Below are positions 34,587 to 46,632 of a stretch of DNA of 64,000 nucleotides, piece by piece. Origin of the DNA: Triglochin maritima. Lineage: Eukaryota; Streptophyta; Magnoliopsida; Alismatales; Juncaginaceae. The notes under the pieces were generated by a model, which was given only the letters and a program-made list of their open reading frames with translations, was not told where the DNA came from and searched no databases. The translations under genes and the position numbers were made by a program. Location: NCBI GenBank assembly GCA_963682175.1, contig OY821782.1:27735741-27799740 (forward strand), written 5' to 3'. Numbering within the stretch: position 1 is the first letter of the stretch; the number at the start of each line of letters is the position of its first letter.

Positions 34587-35168
34587 CGAAGTCTCAACAT
34601 TCAAATAAAGCAAATCCTTGAGAAGACGGTTAATTCCTCGTGGAAGGATTGGTCGACTAAGTTGAATGACGCATTGTGGGCTTTCCACACCGTGTATAAG
34701 ACCAATTTGGGTAGATCCCCATATCTGTAGTGTACGGCAAGGCTTGCCACCTACCTGTTGAGCTTAAGCATCGTGCTTTCTGGGCGATCAAGAATCTGCA
34801 TATCGATCTTGATCAAGCAGGGGTGCAATGTAAACTCAACATCATGGAATTAGAAGAGCTACGCAATGATGTGTATGAAAATGCCAAAATGCATAAGTCC
34901 TGAGCCAAAATGTTTCACAATCGTATGATTATGCGAAAAGTGTTTATGACCGGGTAGAAGGTGTTGCTTTACAATTCCCGGCTTCATCTGTTTGCGGGTA
35001 AGCTCCGTAGTCGTTGGTCTGTCCCGTTTATTGTGCAAACCATTTTTTCTCATAGAGCGGTTGAACTCCTGAACCTAGGCAATGTGGACGTGTTGAAACC
35101 TAGTGGACAACGCCTCAAACCTTACTTGGAGGGGGCACCAGCTGAAGTAGGAGGTCATGTCCCTTCAT
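34587..35168 (+). pseudogene. pol: Element F pol, 3' part (integrase C-terminal half)
   Basis: Continuation after solo LTR G: near 34610 words equivalent to [10 protein letters not shown], then [32 protein letters not shown] (34970-35030) and [20 protein letters not shown], ending TGA at about 35168. It carries stops and frameshifts. Confidence 0.88.
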
Positions 35169-38037
35169 GAACCTCCCTCACACACAACCATGTGAGCGGT
35201 TGTGAATTCATGTTTGTACTTTTTTTTTCAAAAGAAAAAAAGAGAAATAACCACATGCTATCAACCTATCTGAAAGTTGGGGGGTTTCACCGCAATTCTT
35301 CCATACTCATAACCCTACCTATTTAAAGGTCTCTTATTTGCATTTCCCCTTTCTCTCGCGCAACAAAACTCATGATACTGCCTTCCAACAACCTCCTCAA
35401 CCCCTCGCCCAAATTTCACCCCCCAATTCGGCCAACGATCCACTGCTAGTAGGTCCTATAGTGAAGTCCTCTCTTTTCTGTCGTCGACAACCACCCGTTA
35501 TTATGTCTTTCTGGTGGTCTCTCCTGCCGTTTTGAACTCTCCGGTGCTCCTGGTGGCGTGGTAAAACATATTCTCATCCTAATTTTGTTTGATTAAGTGT
35601 CATTGAACCTTTCCAACCGTAAAGTTGGCATGCTTAATAACAATCGAGACCAAAATTACGATAGCTTAAGTTTCACACATGACACGTAGCCATTTTGAGG
35701 CCCCAATTCCTTGTTCCAATTGCCAATAGCGGAAATTGATCTACTAGCGGATTGATTAGCGGTTTTGGCCTTCTATTTTTTATATCTGTTTAGGTTATCA
35801 TCTTGGAGCATTTTATTTAGTTACGTACACCCTTTTATGGAATCGGACTTTGCATTTATAGTCACTCGTTTAGGGACTCCTTTTGATGTTCGCATTGCCG
35901 AACTCGGGTTGAAAGGAGAGGGGAGTAGGCATTCTGCCCCATCCGTGGTCAATTCCTTTTATCATTCCCTGACCGATGATGGTGAAGACATGAAGTTCAC
36001 CATGAAAAGGTAGTACTTTTCCGCTCACTCCCTCTATTATTATGGATATTACTGGGTTACCCTTTTTGGATTGCAAGGTCCACCAATGCGTGACATTGAA
36101 CTTTCATCGTTCACTGATGGGTACAGGGAACCCGGTCAACCCTCACGTGAGTTTAAGCCATGCCCATCTGTTTAAGAATGTGCATGTGGCTTCTCAATGG
36201 GTGAGTAAAATCATCTTGGGGTGAAGGCACCATTCCACATTCTTTGTTGCCTGTCTGGATTGGTCTATGTGCTCATGACCAGAGGTAGCACTGCATTTCC
36301 AACGAGCTCTTCCACACGATGCGAAAAGGTGCCCGAGAAGGCAGGCAACCTTTACCCATTCTTGTCGCTCGTATTTGCAGTCACTTCGAGCCCTGGTACA
36401 CTCAAAATTGCATCGACTCAGAAGGGGTTGCCATTGACGTCGAGCAGATCACACGTGCATATAGCCGAGCGCTTCTAGACTCCTGGTTGGACCACGATAA
36501 TGACGAGGATGTTTGTGCTCCTTCTGACGAATCATTGATTCTAAGACACTCTTCGGTTATGACTTTGACACTTTGTCACTATCGGAGAAAAATGCCTTAC
36601 TTTCAAAGAAAAAATGTAAGATCTACAAGTTGCTAAAGATTATGGTGCCAAGGGGTTCTTCCTCGCAACGGGCACCACCTCTCGGTGGTGACAGAGGTTA
36701 CATGTATTGGTTAGGTTGTGCATTTTATTCTTTGCATACATTGTGGACAATGTATGACCTAAGTGTAGGGTGGAGTTTTATCGTTTGTACATAGTCGAGC
36801 CTTTGGACTTTGTTTTTTTGGTTGTTTTTTGTTTGTTTTATTTTGTTTGCATTGTTAGGGTCATGTCAATGTGCTGTATTTAATATCGATATATCTATTT
36901 GCCATGATCGTTGGGGACTTGTCTTCTTTTGCTTGCCTACTGCTTTAAAATTTCCATTTCTTTCAAAATCTTTATGTGTTTGCAAAAGAAAATGTTTTGT
37001 GGGTTTTATGTGTGTTAGCATGTGCAAAATTGTTGAGACGCAAACTAAAAAAAAGCTCCCAAAATTCAATTGAACATGATGCATTTATCTAGTATACCGA
37101 ATTTAGGCATTATCTAGTCGTTAGGATGCACCCCGGTTTTCCCACAGAGATAAGTAATCATAGGGTTTCAGTAGTCAAATAAATAAAAAAGTCCACCATG
37201 AACATAGTGAGTTAAATAATTTGTGTCGGTTAATATAAGGAAGTTTGTTGTAGTCAAGGACCATTAAACTCCTGTTGTGAAACCTTAAGTGTAGGGGTTT
37301 TGGTTCATTTGTAGATAAGAAATAATTTAGTATGTTGTTCTCTCTTCTCGCACTTTTCCTATCACACAGGAAATAAGGTCCGAGGGGACTTAGTGCCTAG
37401 TGCTTTCGAGTCATCTGACTTTGGATGCACCAACTGAACTCCCGTTACACGGGTGGTAAGGATCGCCATATGTGGACATTTGGGGGGAGGTGTCTGTGAT
37501 AGTGTAAGTCCTCATAGGCAATGATGCACGTAACCTGACCCTGGGAGAATCAAACACCAACTAGACAAAAAATGAATAAAAAAAGAAGAAAACGGTAATA
37601 CAAATAAGAACCTGAATGGACTTTACACTTTGTATAAATTGAGGATGTTAATGTTGTTCATGTCTTTCACTTAAGTCCTTAATTAACTTGCACGAATGAT
37701 TCCCTAGGCTAGGTGTGTGGACTGGATACATATAGAGTCGACCCGTAGGATTACCGTGTCCAATGATTGACAAAAATATGTCCAATGAGTCATGTTGCTA
37801 GATTGAATGATACATCACTGTTCGGATTTTGTGGGTATATCCGTTGAAACCCTCAGGAGACACCACTCCTCTTCCTTGGCAACAAGGAAGTTTAACAGCT
37901 TGTTGCACGTGCTAAGTGCAACCGTGATTCCTATGAATGTGAGTTAGGATTTCTTGTTTTTCATATGATTTTCCTTTCATTCATTTTTCTCTTTCTTTGT
38001 TTTGCGCGGGACTAGAAAAACGTAAGTGTGGGGTATT
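35169..38037 (+). other. Element F 3' region
   Basis: It holds a degenerate open region (35780-36640, listed separately), a palindrome cluster at 35722-35762 and the conserved Athila 3' module from about 36880, with a hairpin near 37903-37920 and a polypurine tract at 38027-38037. No other gene is visible. Confidence 0.75.
35780..36640 (+). pseudogene. Degenerate 3' ORF of element F (Athila ORF-1/env-like position), tentative
   Basis: Discontinuous frames run through this stretch: MESDFAFIVTRLGTPFDVRIAEL (from 35840), then after breaks GYREPGQPSREFKPCPSV (about 36117) and MRKGAREGRQPLPILVARIC (36319), with an acidic tail DHDNDEDVCAPSDES. Athila elements carry an extra ORF between pol and the 3' LTR, and the position fits. 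I cannot confirm the family by eye, and I see no clear signal peptide or transmembrane segment. Confidence 0.45.
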
Positions 38038-40896
38038 TGATTTGTAGCATATCATACACCACATTCGTGTTATTATTGGTCTTTTGGCCTTAATCTATGT
38101 TTTGATAATTAATCATCCTAATCTTAATCACAATCAAATGTAGTGTAGAACACATATTGCATAGAATATATATTGCTTTGTGCTAACATCTACAGCTGAT
38201 CAAGACGCAGGGAAGAAAGGAATTCAAGTCAAGACATGTAATCAAGCTTTTGAAGACATGTAATTTTATATTTCTTCAGAGTCTCACGAATCTATGTAAT
38301 CTTGAGCATACAAGAGTTAAAATCCAATCACATAGACACTAGGTTCCTTATAGAAGTCACACACAAAATCTGAGATCAATTGGACTTCAATAGGTCACCC
38401 AAACTTAGACCAGAAATCACTAAACCCGAACCGGAACTACCTGTGCAAATTCGATCGACCAAACCACCTACGTTTGCCGAATGATCAATTATCCAATAGT
38501 GATTTATATAGCTCGACCGGTTGACTGTGACCTTTTTGGTCGACCGTTTACACGTCTCATTTGACCGTTAGACCTGTCGTATTATACCAACGGTCGTATT
38601 CACATTTTTATCCATACCCCAAAAATACAAGTGACCACCCGTCGACCGTGGACCTAGTTTCGGTCGACCGAACATATGTGTTTTCACAACCTCATAGAGC
38701 TTGTTAGTTTTCGGTCGATCGACCCAACCATTTTGCTCGACCGTTAACTTAAGTGAACTTAAGTTGTAATTGTATTTCGGTCAACCGTCCCTTGATCGGT
38801 CGACCATCTCTTTTCTGGACTTTGCTGGACTCCATTTCTAGACAACATCCGGTCGATCGTTAGACTTGTTCGGTCGACGAAACTTACCCATAACAGTGTG
38901 CTAAACTTTTCTATTTTATGTTTCTTGCACAACCTTTTACCACACTCATCCCCAATGGATATAACATCTTAGGAGCTTATAAATAGAGGATTGCACACTT
39001 TATTTAGACACCTCTCCCACACACAATTGTCTCATACATTAGAGAGAAGTCTCTCAATCCTAAAATCTCATTCACTATTCTGTAAGCCTAAATTCCACAC
39101 CTTTGATCATTGCTATATCCTACTCAAAGTGTTCGCTAGCTTGTTGTGTAAAAGGCTTAATCTCGGCCCGGAACGAGATTGATAGTGAAGACGTAGGTGG
39201 AGCTTGCAAGAGAGGAAGTAGTCGGGAGGCCGCACCTCTATAAAAATCTTCCAGGTCACCTTTCTGGTTTCCATTGTCTTTACTTGATTGATTGTTTAAT
39301 TCCGCTGCACATATTTGATTGAATCAAGTAAAACTTAATTAAAAAGTGATTAGAATTAGGGGCCATCAATTCTAACAGCTATATATCTGTTATTTTACCC
39401 CATGATTGTGCTACTCGAGTTGTTGTTTGTAGTGTTTAAGGAGTTAGGTAATAAAGAAGAAGATGTGAGCAAAAAGGACGTAAATATAACAACTATGGAC
39501 CGATTTGGAAGATTATGGACCTGTTTGTAATGCACAAGGACTAGATCGCAAATCCGAAATTCCCAAGTGAAAACCTGGAGGGACATGATGGTAAAGGATA
39601 AAATGTTGTGCCACGTGACTTGAACCAAATCAGTATTTCTCCAATTAAAATCAAAGTGATTCGAGCCAGTGGACCAGGACTTCACCCCACGTGCCAAATG
39701 AAAGAACTAATGCGCTTGACAAATATGAACACGATCAGAGCAATATGATATGCCACTGGCGGATCAAGTTGCTTTGTTGGTCTTCAAATTTTGGTCGTGG
39801 GTCGGGTATTCGGGTCAGAGAATTGCAAGACTATCAGATGTGATTTAGAACAGTCTGATTATTTCAAGATTGATCTGAACCATGTATTAGTCTATATATA
39901 ACATTGTAATCCCTCCTATCCCACTTCTTCTTTCTTCTCCATTAGTTTTAGGTTTTGTTTTGCTGCTGATTAGTGTAAGAGGAGAAGAAGGAGGAATTTT
40001 GTAATCTTTTCATTTCAAGTTAGTTGAATCTTTCTCTTTCCATTAATGTCTTTTACTTTGATACAATTTCTTTGATGTTGTTGTTTGTTTAATCTAGTTT
40101 TTAGTCATTTCCATTATGGGTTTATGTTGTTTTTTTTTGGCATTCTTTAGTTTAGATATGAGTAGAGAGTAGTCCATCCTTATGTGGGGTGGAGAGGAAG
40201 GTGATTGGATTACGTGATGCATAGTGTGTGCGTTAAACCTACCTTTGAACTTCATATGATTTCCATAACCATCTCATGCGATTTCACTCTTATCTTTGAT
40301 GTGCTAATGCTCTTGATTGAAGCTTAGCACATGCTTAGATTAGTAGGTCTATTGTATGGGGAATGATGATGTGAGGATAAGGATGGAGTGGAAGAAGGAA
40401 ACAAGACATGTGCACGCATGTGCTCATGTTGGCTTTATCCTAATTAATGTCTCGTATGTTTTAATGATTGTGATACATCTTATTTCATGTGGAGACATAA
40501 TTAGATTTTAGTCATGATGCATGTGAACATATTAGCTTCATTTGAATTATTGTCTTGTATGTTTAAATGATAATGTTTTATCTTATTTTATGTGGAGGCA
40601 AAGTTGGAGTTGAGTATTATGGATTTCATGTATGACTTGTTGTGATGAGCACATTTGAACATGCACACATACACATATTTTTGCATTCGCTTTCTCGCTC
40701 TACCCCCTAAGGGGTTAAATTTTATTGCTTGTTTTCTGATTTCTTTCGCCTTGTAGTGTAGTTTCGACAATAATCTCATTTTCTTTTCCCAATCCAGTAT
40801 CGTGAATCCGACTCGCGCATGCTCCCTGTGGACCGACCCGTGCTTGCCACCGCTTCAATGCAGCCATGCACTTGCGGTAATTAACAGATTCAATCA
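38038..40896 (+). repeat. Element F 3' LTR, interrupted by LTR S
   Basis: It starts TGATTTGTAGCATATCATAC (38038), is broken at 38067/39378 by S, and ends GATTCAATCA (40896). TATATATA is at 39893-39900. One palindrome (TATGCCACTGGCGGATC, about 39749-39764) remains where the 5' LTR has two. The U5 end box is at about 40835-40880. Confidence 0.9.
38068..39377 (+). repeat. S: copia-like solo LTR inside F's 3' LTR (1310 bp)
   Basis: It starts TGTTATTATTGG and ends CAATTCTAACA, with TGTTA/TAACA as perfect terminal inverted repeats. A TATA box lies at 38978-38985 (TATAAATA). U3 is studded with CGGTCGACCG-type dyads (38450-38890). Direct flanks ATTCG and GCTAT do not match, so no target duplication is seen. 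Copia assignment is by LTR resemblance only. Confidence 0.75.
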
Positions 40897-40901
40897 CACA
40901 T

Positions 40902-41905
40902 CAAGTGGAAAAGGCTAGACATTAATATATAGTTAAAGGATTTTGATTTAGATGAAGTCTGAATCTTGGTTTACTAGACTTATCCATTCACATGTGAAAC
41001 AAGGGATCATCAAAGAACTCAATTAATCCATTTACATAATTAGTGATATAAGTCTAAGCATTTCTACCATTCAATTGAGATATGAAAACATATCTTACAA
41101 CACAATTATGAACATATGCAGTAATTGAAACAAAAGTATAAGTATCACCTCTCAATTTCGGTTCCTAGTTCTTTGCATGAAACATAATATTTAAAATACC
41201 ATTCAACACTAGAAAAAGATAGAGTTGCTGCACAATTCAGTTAACCAAAATCACCTATCTCCTTTTGGTTTCATCTAGTCATAGAAAGTAAGATAGATAT
41301 TTACTAAACTAATGAAAACAATAAGTTGGGTAAGAGTGACAATAACGAGGATAAACCAACCTACACACCTTAACCAACATTCTCCCAAATGAAACATATA
41401 AACTAATTTCACATCAGCTAGTTAACCCCCAACAACATACTTGCATGAGAACAACCCACATTTTCTCAACTTGAATCTACTAATTAGATGAAACAATTCT
41501 ATTAGCCAAGGTTTGATTGACCAAATCAATGAAGTTCTAACCCAAATAAAGAGGTGGATTTGGTTCCACTCCACTAAAACACTTGCTTACCTTAGCCAAA
41601 TACCAACAGTAGAAGAAGCTGAGAGGAAGCCGAAGCAAGATGAAGACGAAGGCGGCGACAAAACCACTCGAACTCCCTTCCCACTCCATTTCCCCTTCTC
41701 CTCTTCTCCTCCTCTTCTCATAATTCCCCAAAATAAACCCTAGCCTCTATCGGCTGCTTGGGTGGGGATATAAGTTGGGGAAAATTGCAGTCTAGCTTCC
41801 CAACTATCCCGTTATTTCTACTTAGTCCAAAACATTCATTTGTTTCACTTAAGCCCACTATTAGCTTATCTATTTATCTATGCATGGTTAGGCTTAGATG
41901 TTACA
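40902..41905 (-). repeat. Element E 5' LTR, upstream part
   Basis: On the minus strand it starts TGTAACATCTAAGCC at 41905 and is continued at 19382 beyond element F. Some short frames (for example 41513-41743) look like leader composition rather than genes. Confidence 0.65.
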
Positions 41906-42092
41906 CAGAGGGACCTACATGATGAAAACAAGAAAGTCCATTAAATTACCATCGCAAACTGATCTCAAATACATTTTTTTGCAATTCAACTTCAATCCCG
42001 GATGAATCAAGTCATCTGAGTATACTCCATGTTCTAATATCACAACTTATGGTGATAAATGAAATCTAGATGAGATCGGCGAACCAGACCTG
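41906..42092. other. Unidentified spacer between E and L
   Basis: 187 bp with no recognisable motif. It would be continuous with 57445 onwards before L inserted. Confidence 0.4.
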
Positions 42093-42223
42093 TGTTGGGA
42101 AATTAAGTTCAAAACTACAAGTGCACGACACCGTTAAAGCGGTTGTAAGTACGGGCTGTGTCCACGTGGATCGAGTGCGGGTCGTCGTCGACCATACTCG
42201 AGTGGGGGAAGAAAATGAAGAAT

Positions 42224-43435
42224 CACTAGTGCTGAATAGGGAATAGACATCACGATATATAGGTTGGATGGATCAACGATCGATGCCTAATATTATAGAT
42301 GTTGGGTATTACTATAACCAATGCCTATAGGTTTGTATACACGTGAGATATTACTGTAACCGACGTCTATAGGTATATATATGTCGTTTGTTGTATAGCC
42401 GGTGTCTATAGGTAAAGTTTTTGAAATATAATTAAAATATAATATGCTTTCAAAAGAACTTTCCGTTAATTAATTTAGTAGAGCAAAATAAAAAGTACGC
42501 ATTTAAAGATACCTCGCGTGTTGTATGAATGGGTCAAGTTGTCGTGACGTCTGTAGGTAAAGTTTTGGATTGATTTAAAAATAGTTACATCAATGTAACT
42601 ATCCCATATGTGTTGAAGTTTAGTCCCACATTGGATAAAGTTTTTTGGTTGGTGGGGTGGATGTACTCCACCACTCTACTTATCAGTGGGAGTTGAGTAC
42701 CATACTACAATAGGCAAGTGGATTTAATATATTTAATGGTCAAAAGATTGACACTTGGGGCATTTGGGCTTACGATTGTTACTATGTATTTATTATTATT
42801 ATTTTCACATATAGACATCGGTTTTATAGGGTAGCCGACATCTATAGGTCGTAATGTATATTTATTATTATTATTATTTTAAGGTATAGACATCACTTTT
42901 ATAGGGTAGCCGACGTCTATAGGCCATAATGTATTTTTATTATTATTTAAAGGTATAGACGTCGGTTTTATAGGGTTGCCGACGTCTATAGGGCATAATG
43001 TATTTTTTATTTCTACGAAGATATAGACGTCGGTAACCTTATATAGCCGACACCTATTGTAGTTGTTAAGTTTAGTCCCACATTGGAGAGAAAAAAATGT
43101 TGGTGTGGTTGATGTACTGCACCACTCTTTTACTGCCGAAAGAGATCGACTTGGGACACTTGGGCATGATGGGCTTGGTTAATACTTGGTTAATGGTCAA
43201 ACGATTGGCACTTGGGGCACTTGGGCTTGATTACTGTGCAGGTTGAATGCCAGCTTATAGGTTGTAATGTATTTTTTGCATTATTTAAATCTATAATAGG
43301 TGTCGGTCCTATATAGCTGATGTCTATACACCAGAGCATAGGCATTGGGGACATATACGACAGTCGTTTGACCCTCCAAAATCCATCGTATATACCCTTG
43401 TATATCCGACGTATATTGACTTTTCTGTACTTATG
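42224..43435. mobile_element. Non-autonomous CACTA-type DNA transposon (1212 bp)
   Basis: The left end CACTAGTGCTGAATAGGG and the inverted right end CATAAGTACAGAAAAGTC agree at most positions; the perfect flanking AAT (42221-42223, 43436-43438) is the 3-bp duplication expected of CACTA elements. Subterminal words such as GCCGACGTCTATAGG and ATAGACGTCGG repeat on both sides. No transposase frame is present, so movement would need an enzyme from elsewhere. Two internal segments starting GTCCCACATTGGA (42623 and 43075) are repeats of each other. Confidence 0.88.
42811..43041. repeat. About 70-bp tandem repeat in the CACTA-type element
   Basis: Units start at 42811, 42886, 42955 and (partial) 43023. 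Each has ATAGACATCGG-type and GCCGACGTCTATAGG-type words in inverse orientation, so each unit can fold into a hairpin. Confidence 0.85.
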
Positions 43436-44096
43436 AATGAGTGAGCGTATCTACACTAAATTACGCTAATTACAATTTTCAAAATGAATGTGACTAATCC
43501 CATAGAAGGTGGAGAATGTTTGCAACAATGTAAATATGTGACACGTGTGTACAATTACGCTCTCATGACATGAATTAATATGGACATCTATAATGATCAT
43601 TATCCTAAATGTGTTTCCACATGAATTAAGATTTATCACCATCATTAAAACATACTAAACACTACTTAAGATAAGACTAAAGATAACCACATCCACTCCA
43701 ATCTTATCCACACCTCATCATTCCCCATAAAGTGAGTCCACTACCCAAAGAATGTGCTAAGCATCCATTAAGACCATTAACACATCAAAGGCAAGAGTGA
43801 GAAACCCATCAAAATGGCTATGAAAATCATTTGAAGCTCCAAGATAAAGATTAAAACACACACTAATCTAACAACATTCACACATCACATCATTCTCCAC
43901 CCCAATGGGGATGGATTACTCACTAATAATATCCATAACAAAGAAATGAACAAAAGAAAAACAACACATGAACAAGTAAATGAAACTACAGTACTAAGCA
44001 AGAAATAAAATCTACTCTAAGAAGAAATAAAACCTACTCTAATGGGGAGAAGAAGGAAGAAGAAGGGAGAGGAAGGGAATAAGAAGAATTACAATG

Positions 44097-44270
44097 TATT
44101 TATAGAATATTAGAGGGCCAGGATTAATCTGAGTGCAATTGAACGACTTAGAACAAATGTAGATGTCTACTAGTGCTCTGACCTAACAACCCAACCTACT
44201 GGATAAATTGGGGGTCAAACGGACCCGGATAATCCACCAGTAGATGATTTGGATCCACCAATGGCAAATC
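44097..44270 (-). promoter_or_regulatory. Element L 3' LTR promoter: palindromes and TATA
   Basis: TATAAATA on the minus strand (44104-44097). A degenerate palindrome pair (CCACCAGTAGATGATTTGG; GGATCCACCAATGGCAAATC) lies at 44227-44270, 122 bp upstream. Confidence 0.6.
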
Positions 44271-44465
44271 TTTTGGGTCTGATCTGCCCTAAATTTCACC
44301 ACAAGCTTAAATTGACCAATTTAACACGTGGGATGCATCCAAAGTTGTTGGTTCAAGCCCATTTGGTCTTAATTGTTGAATTACTCTTCAGGTTCAGGAG
44401 ATTATGGACTTTTGCAACCAACATATTTTTCTTTACACTTAGGTCCCTCTGGATTTTCAGTTGGG

Positions 44466-46632
44466 TGCAATGTATCAACAAAGGCCCTGTAACAACCCGT
44501 ACAGTCACTCCTACAACTAGGGATGGCAAAACCACCCTAACTTCTCTTGGGGGCCTAGTGAGGGCTATGGTCAGAGATCGCACTCTCAGCCCAACCCCCA
44601 CCTTATCACCCTCCACGCCCATCAGCGACCGACCAACCCTTACATCAGAGGTCTGAGACCCATACTTACCAACGTCCTCAGACTTTGTCATTGGGTTATT
44701 CTAGTTAGACTCCACCATAGTAGGTTTACCCAAAGGTATCCACTCTAGAGCAAACCCTTCACACGTTCAAACAGAGCACCCAAATCGTGATTTCGACCAC
44801 CAATACTTCGGTCAAAACATTGGAAGTGCAAGTGAGGCAATTGCTCAAAAGCTAAGTTAGCGTGAAAAACGTCAATTACCAAGTCAACCTGAAGTCAATC
44901 CTAAGGGTCAACCTTCTCAGGGTAGGCATCATGTCAACAATGTGGAAAGCCATCCTCCCCATTATGCAAATGTTGTTCATACTTTGAGATCGGGTGGGAT
45001 GGTGGATAATCAAGTTGAAATTGCCTACGTCTAAACCCATGAGTGACACTCTAGAAAAGAGACATGAGCCTCCCAAAGAACTCATTCCTGGTCTCAACCT
45101 TCTGAAGACTTATCTCCCCAAGGCCTAGCCTTATAGGTTGGTAAAGAAAATTGATGAGCACTCGGATAAGATTGTTGAGGTACTACGGTAAGTTAAGGTG
45201 AACGCTCTATTGTTCAACAAATGCCACCGTATGCCAAATTCCTTAAGGAGGACCTATGCACCCAGAAGAGGAAAAAATGTCCCCATGAAAGTCTTCTTGG
45301 CTGCCAATGTAAGTTCGATACTGAGAAAACCTGCACAAGTAAAGTAGAAGAACATTGGTTATCCAACTATTCCTTGTGTAATTGGTAATGTGCCTATCAA
45401 GAGAGCCTTACTTGATTTGAGGGCATCTGTGAACCTCCTGCCTTATTCAGTCTATGTCAACCTAGGAATTAGTGACCTAAATCCAACAAGGACTACCCTT
45501 CAGTTGTCTGATAAGTCGGTCAAATTCCACGAGGTGTCATAGACGTTGTCCTTATCAAAGTCAGTGAGTTCGTATTTCCAATGGATTTTATTATCCAGGA
45601 TACCTAACTTGTGTACAATGACAAATCCATTGATCCTTTTGAGGTCATTTTTGATGATGTATAATGTTTTAATTAACTGTCATAACAGCTTGCTGAGGTT
45701 GTCTTTTGGAAATCAAACTACGAATTTCAACATCTTAACTTTATGTAAGCAACCTGGTTCGTTTGACGATTTTGTCAAAGCCAATCCCATTCAAGACCCT
45801 GATGAGATTTAGTTAATGGGCATTTTGAGTCTCATCAACATTTTCTTGATTTGCGCAATCAACAAGTTGTAAGTGAGGATGTTCTTGAGGAATTCGCATC
45901 TGAATTCCTTGATAAGGAGGCACATATGGGTGCCTACTTTTCCTATCCTGTGGCCCTTGAGCCACATGAAATTAACTTTGAATCGAACAAGGACCCACCT
46001 ACAGTTGAGCTTCAGCCACTCCTCGATAACCTAAAGTACGTATTCTTGGGGGATAATGAGACATTACCACTCATTATTGCTTCCGATCTTGATAAAGACC
46101 AGGAAGCTACCTTTAAGTCAGTTTTTTTGGAGAATAAAGAGGCTATCGGGTGGTCTTGAAGGACATCAAGGAAATAAGGCCTAGTATTGTGCAACACCGG
46201 ATCCTCATGGAAGCGGATACTCGGCCTTGCCGAGAGCCACGACGAAGAATAAATATTGTGCTTAAAGAGGTAGTCTCAAAGGAAGTGCTTAAATGCTTGG
46301 AAAATGGTATAATCTATCCCATTTCGGAAAGTTCGTGGGTAAGTCCAGTACATGTTGTTCCGAAGAAGTCTGGCATGACTGACGTGGAAAATGGGCATAT
46401 CGAGAATACACCGACTTTCTGTCAGGCAGAAGGTATTATTCTACAACTTTCGACTACATCTGTTTGCGGGTAAGCTCTGTAGTCGCTAGTCCGACCCATT
46501 TATTATGCAAACTATATTCCCTCATGAAGCAGTTGAAATCCCGAACCCAAGGAATTTGAACGTGTTCAAAGTTATGGACAACGCCTCAAACCTTACTTGG
46601 AGGGGGCACAACTGAAGTCGACGAGGTTATGA
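44466..46632 (+). pseudogene. pol: Element K gag C-terminus and deleted pol
   Basis: Gag C-terminal words: AMYQQRPCNNPYSHSYN, then GWQNHPNFSWG (from 44470). Then the pol N-terminus (VVHTLRSGGMVDNQVE, about 44970), protease L(L)DLRASVNLLPYSVYVNL (45410), the acidic linker (45850-46050) and the RT N-terminus (KCLENGIIYPISESSWVSPV, about 46285). At about 46432 the RT jumps straight to the integrase C-terminus ([18 protein letters not shown]), deleting RT core, RNase H and the integrase core. It ends near [11 protein letters not shown] (46600). Numerous stops. Confidence 0.88.

Larger units (their letters stand above)
19383..40896 (+). mobile_element. Element F: Athila element with nested insertions
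   Basis: 5' LTR, PBS, leader, broken gag and pol, a 3' region with an env-like or ORF-1-like frame, and a 3' LTR can all be followed on the plus strand. Flanks GACAT (19378-19382) and CACAT (40897-40901) form a one-mismatch target duplication. Solo LTR G interrupts integrase (25598-34581) and copia-like LTR S interrupts the 3' LTR (38068-39377). Confidence 0.9.
42093..44465 (-). repeat. Element L 3' LTR (with CACTA-type insertion, U3-truncated)
   Basis: The minus-strand end is CTTAATTTCCCAACA at 42093. Sequence 43480-44460 closely follows LTR M (56290-57270). The U5 box is at 42120-42165. The start of U3 is missing; it is replaced at about 44466 by the gag of K. Confidence 0.85.

Noticed and set aside
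41513..41743. 76-codon open frame with charged and proline-rich sequence as a possible host gene
   Set aside because: It sits within E's LTR, in the sense-opposite leader region, with no conserved domain.
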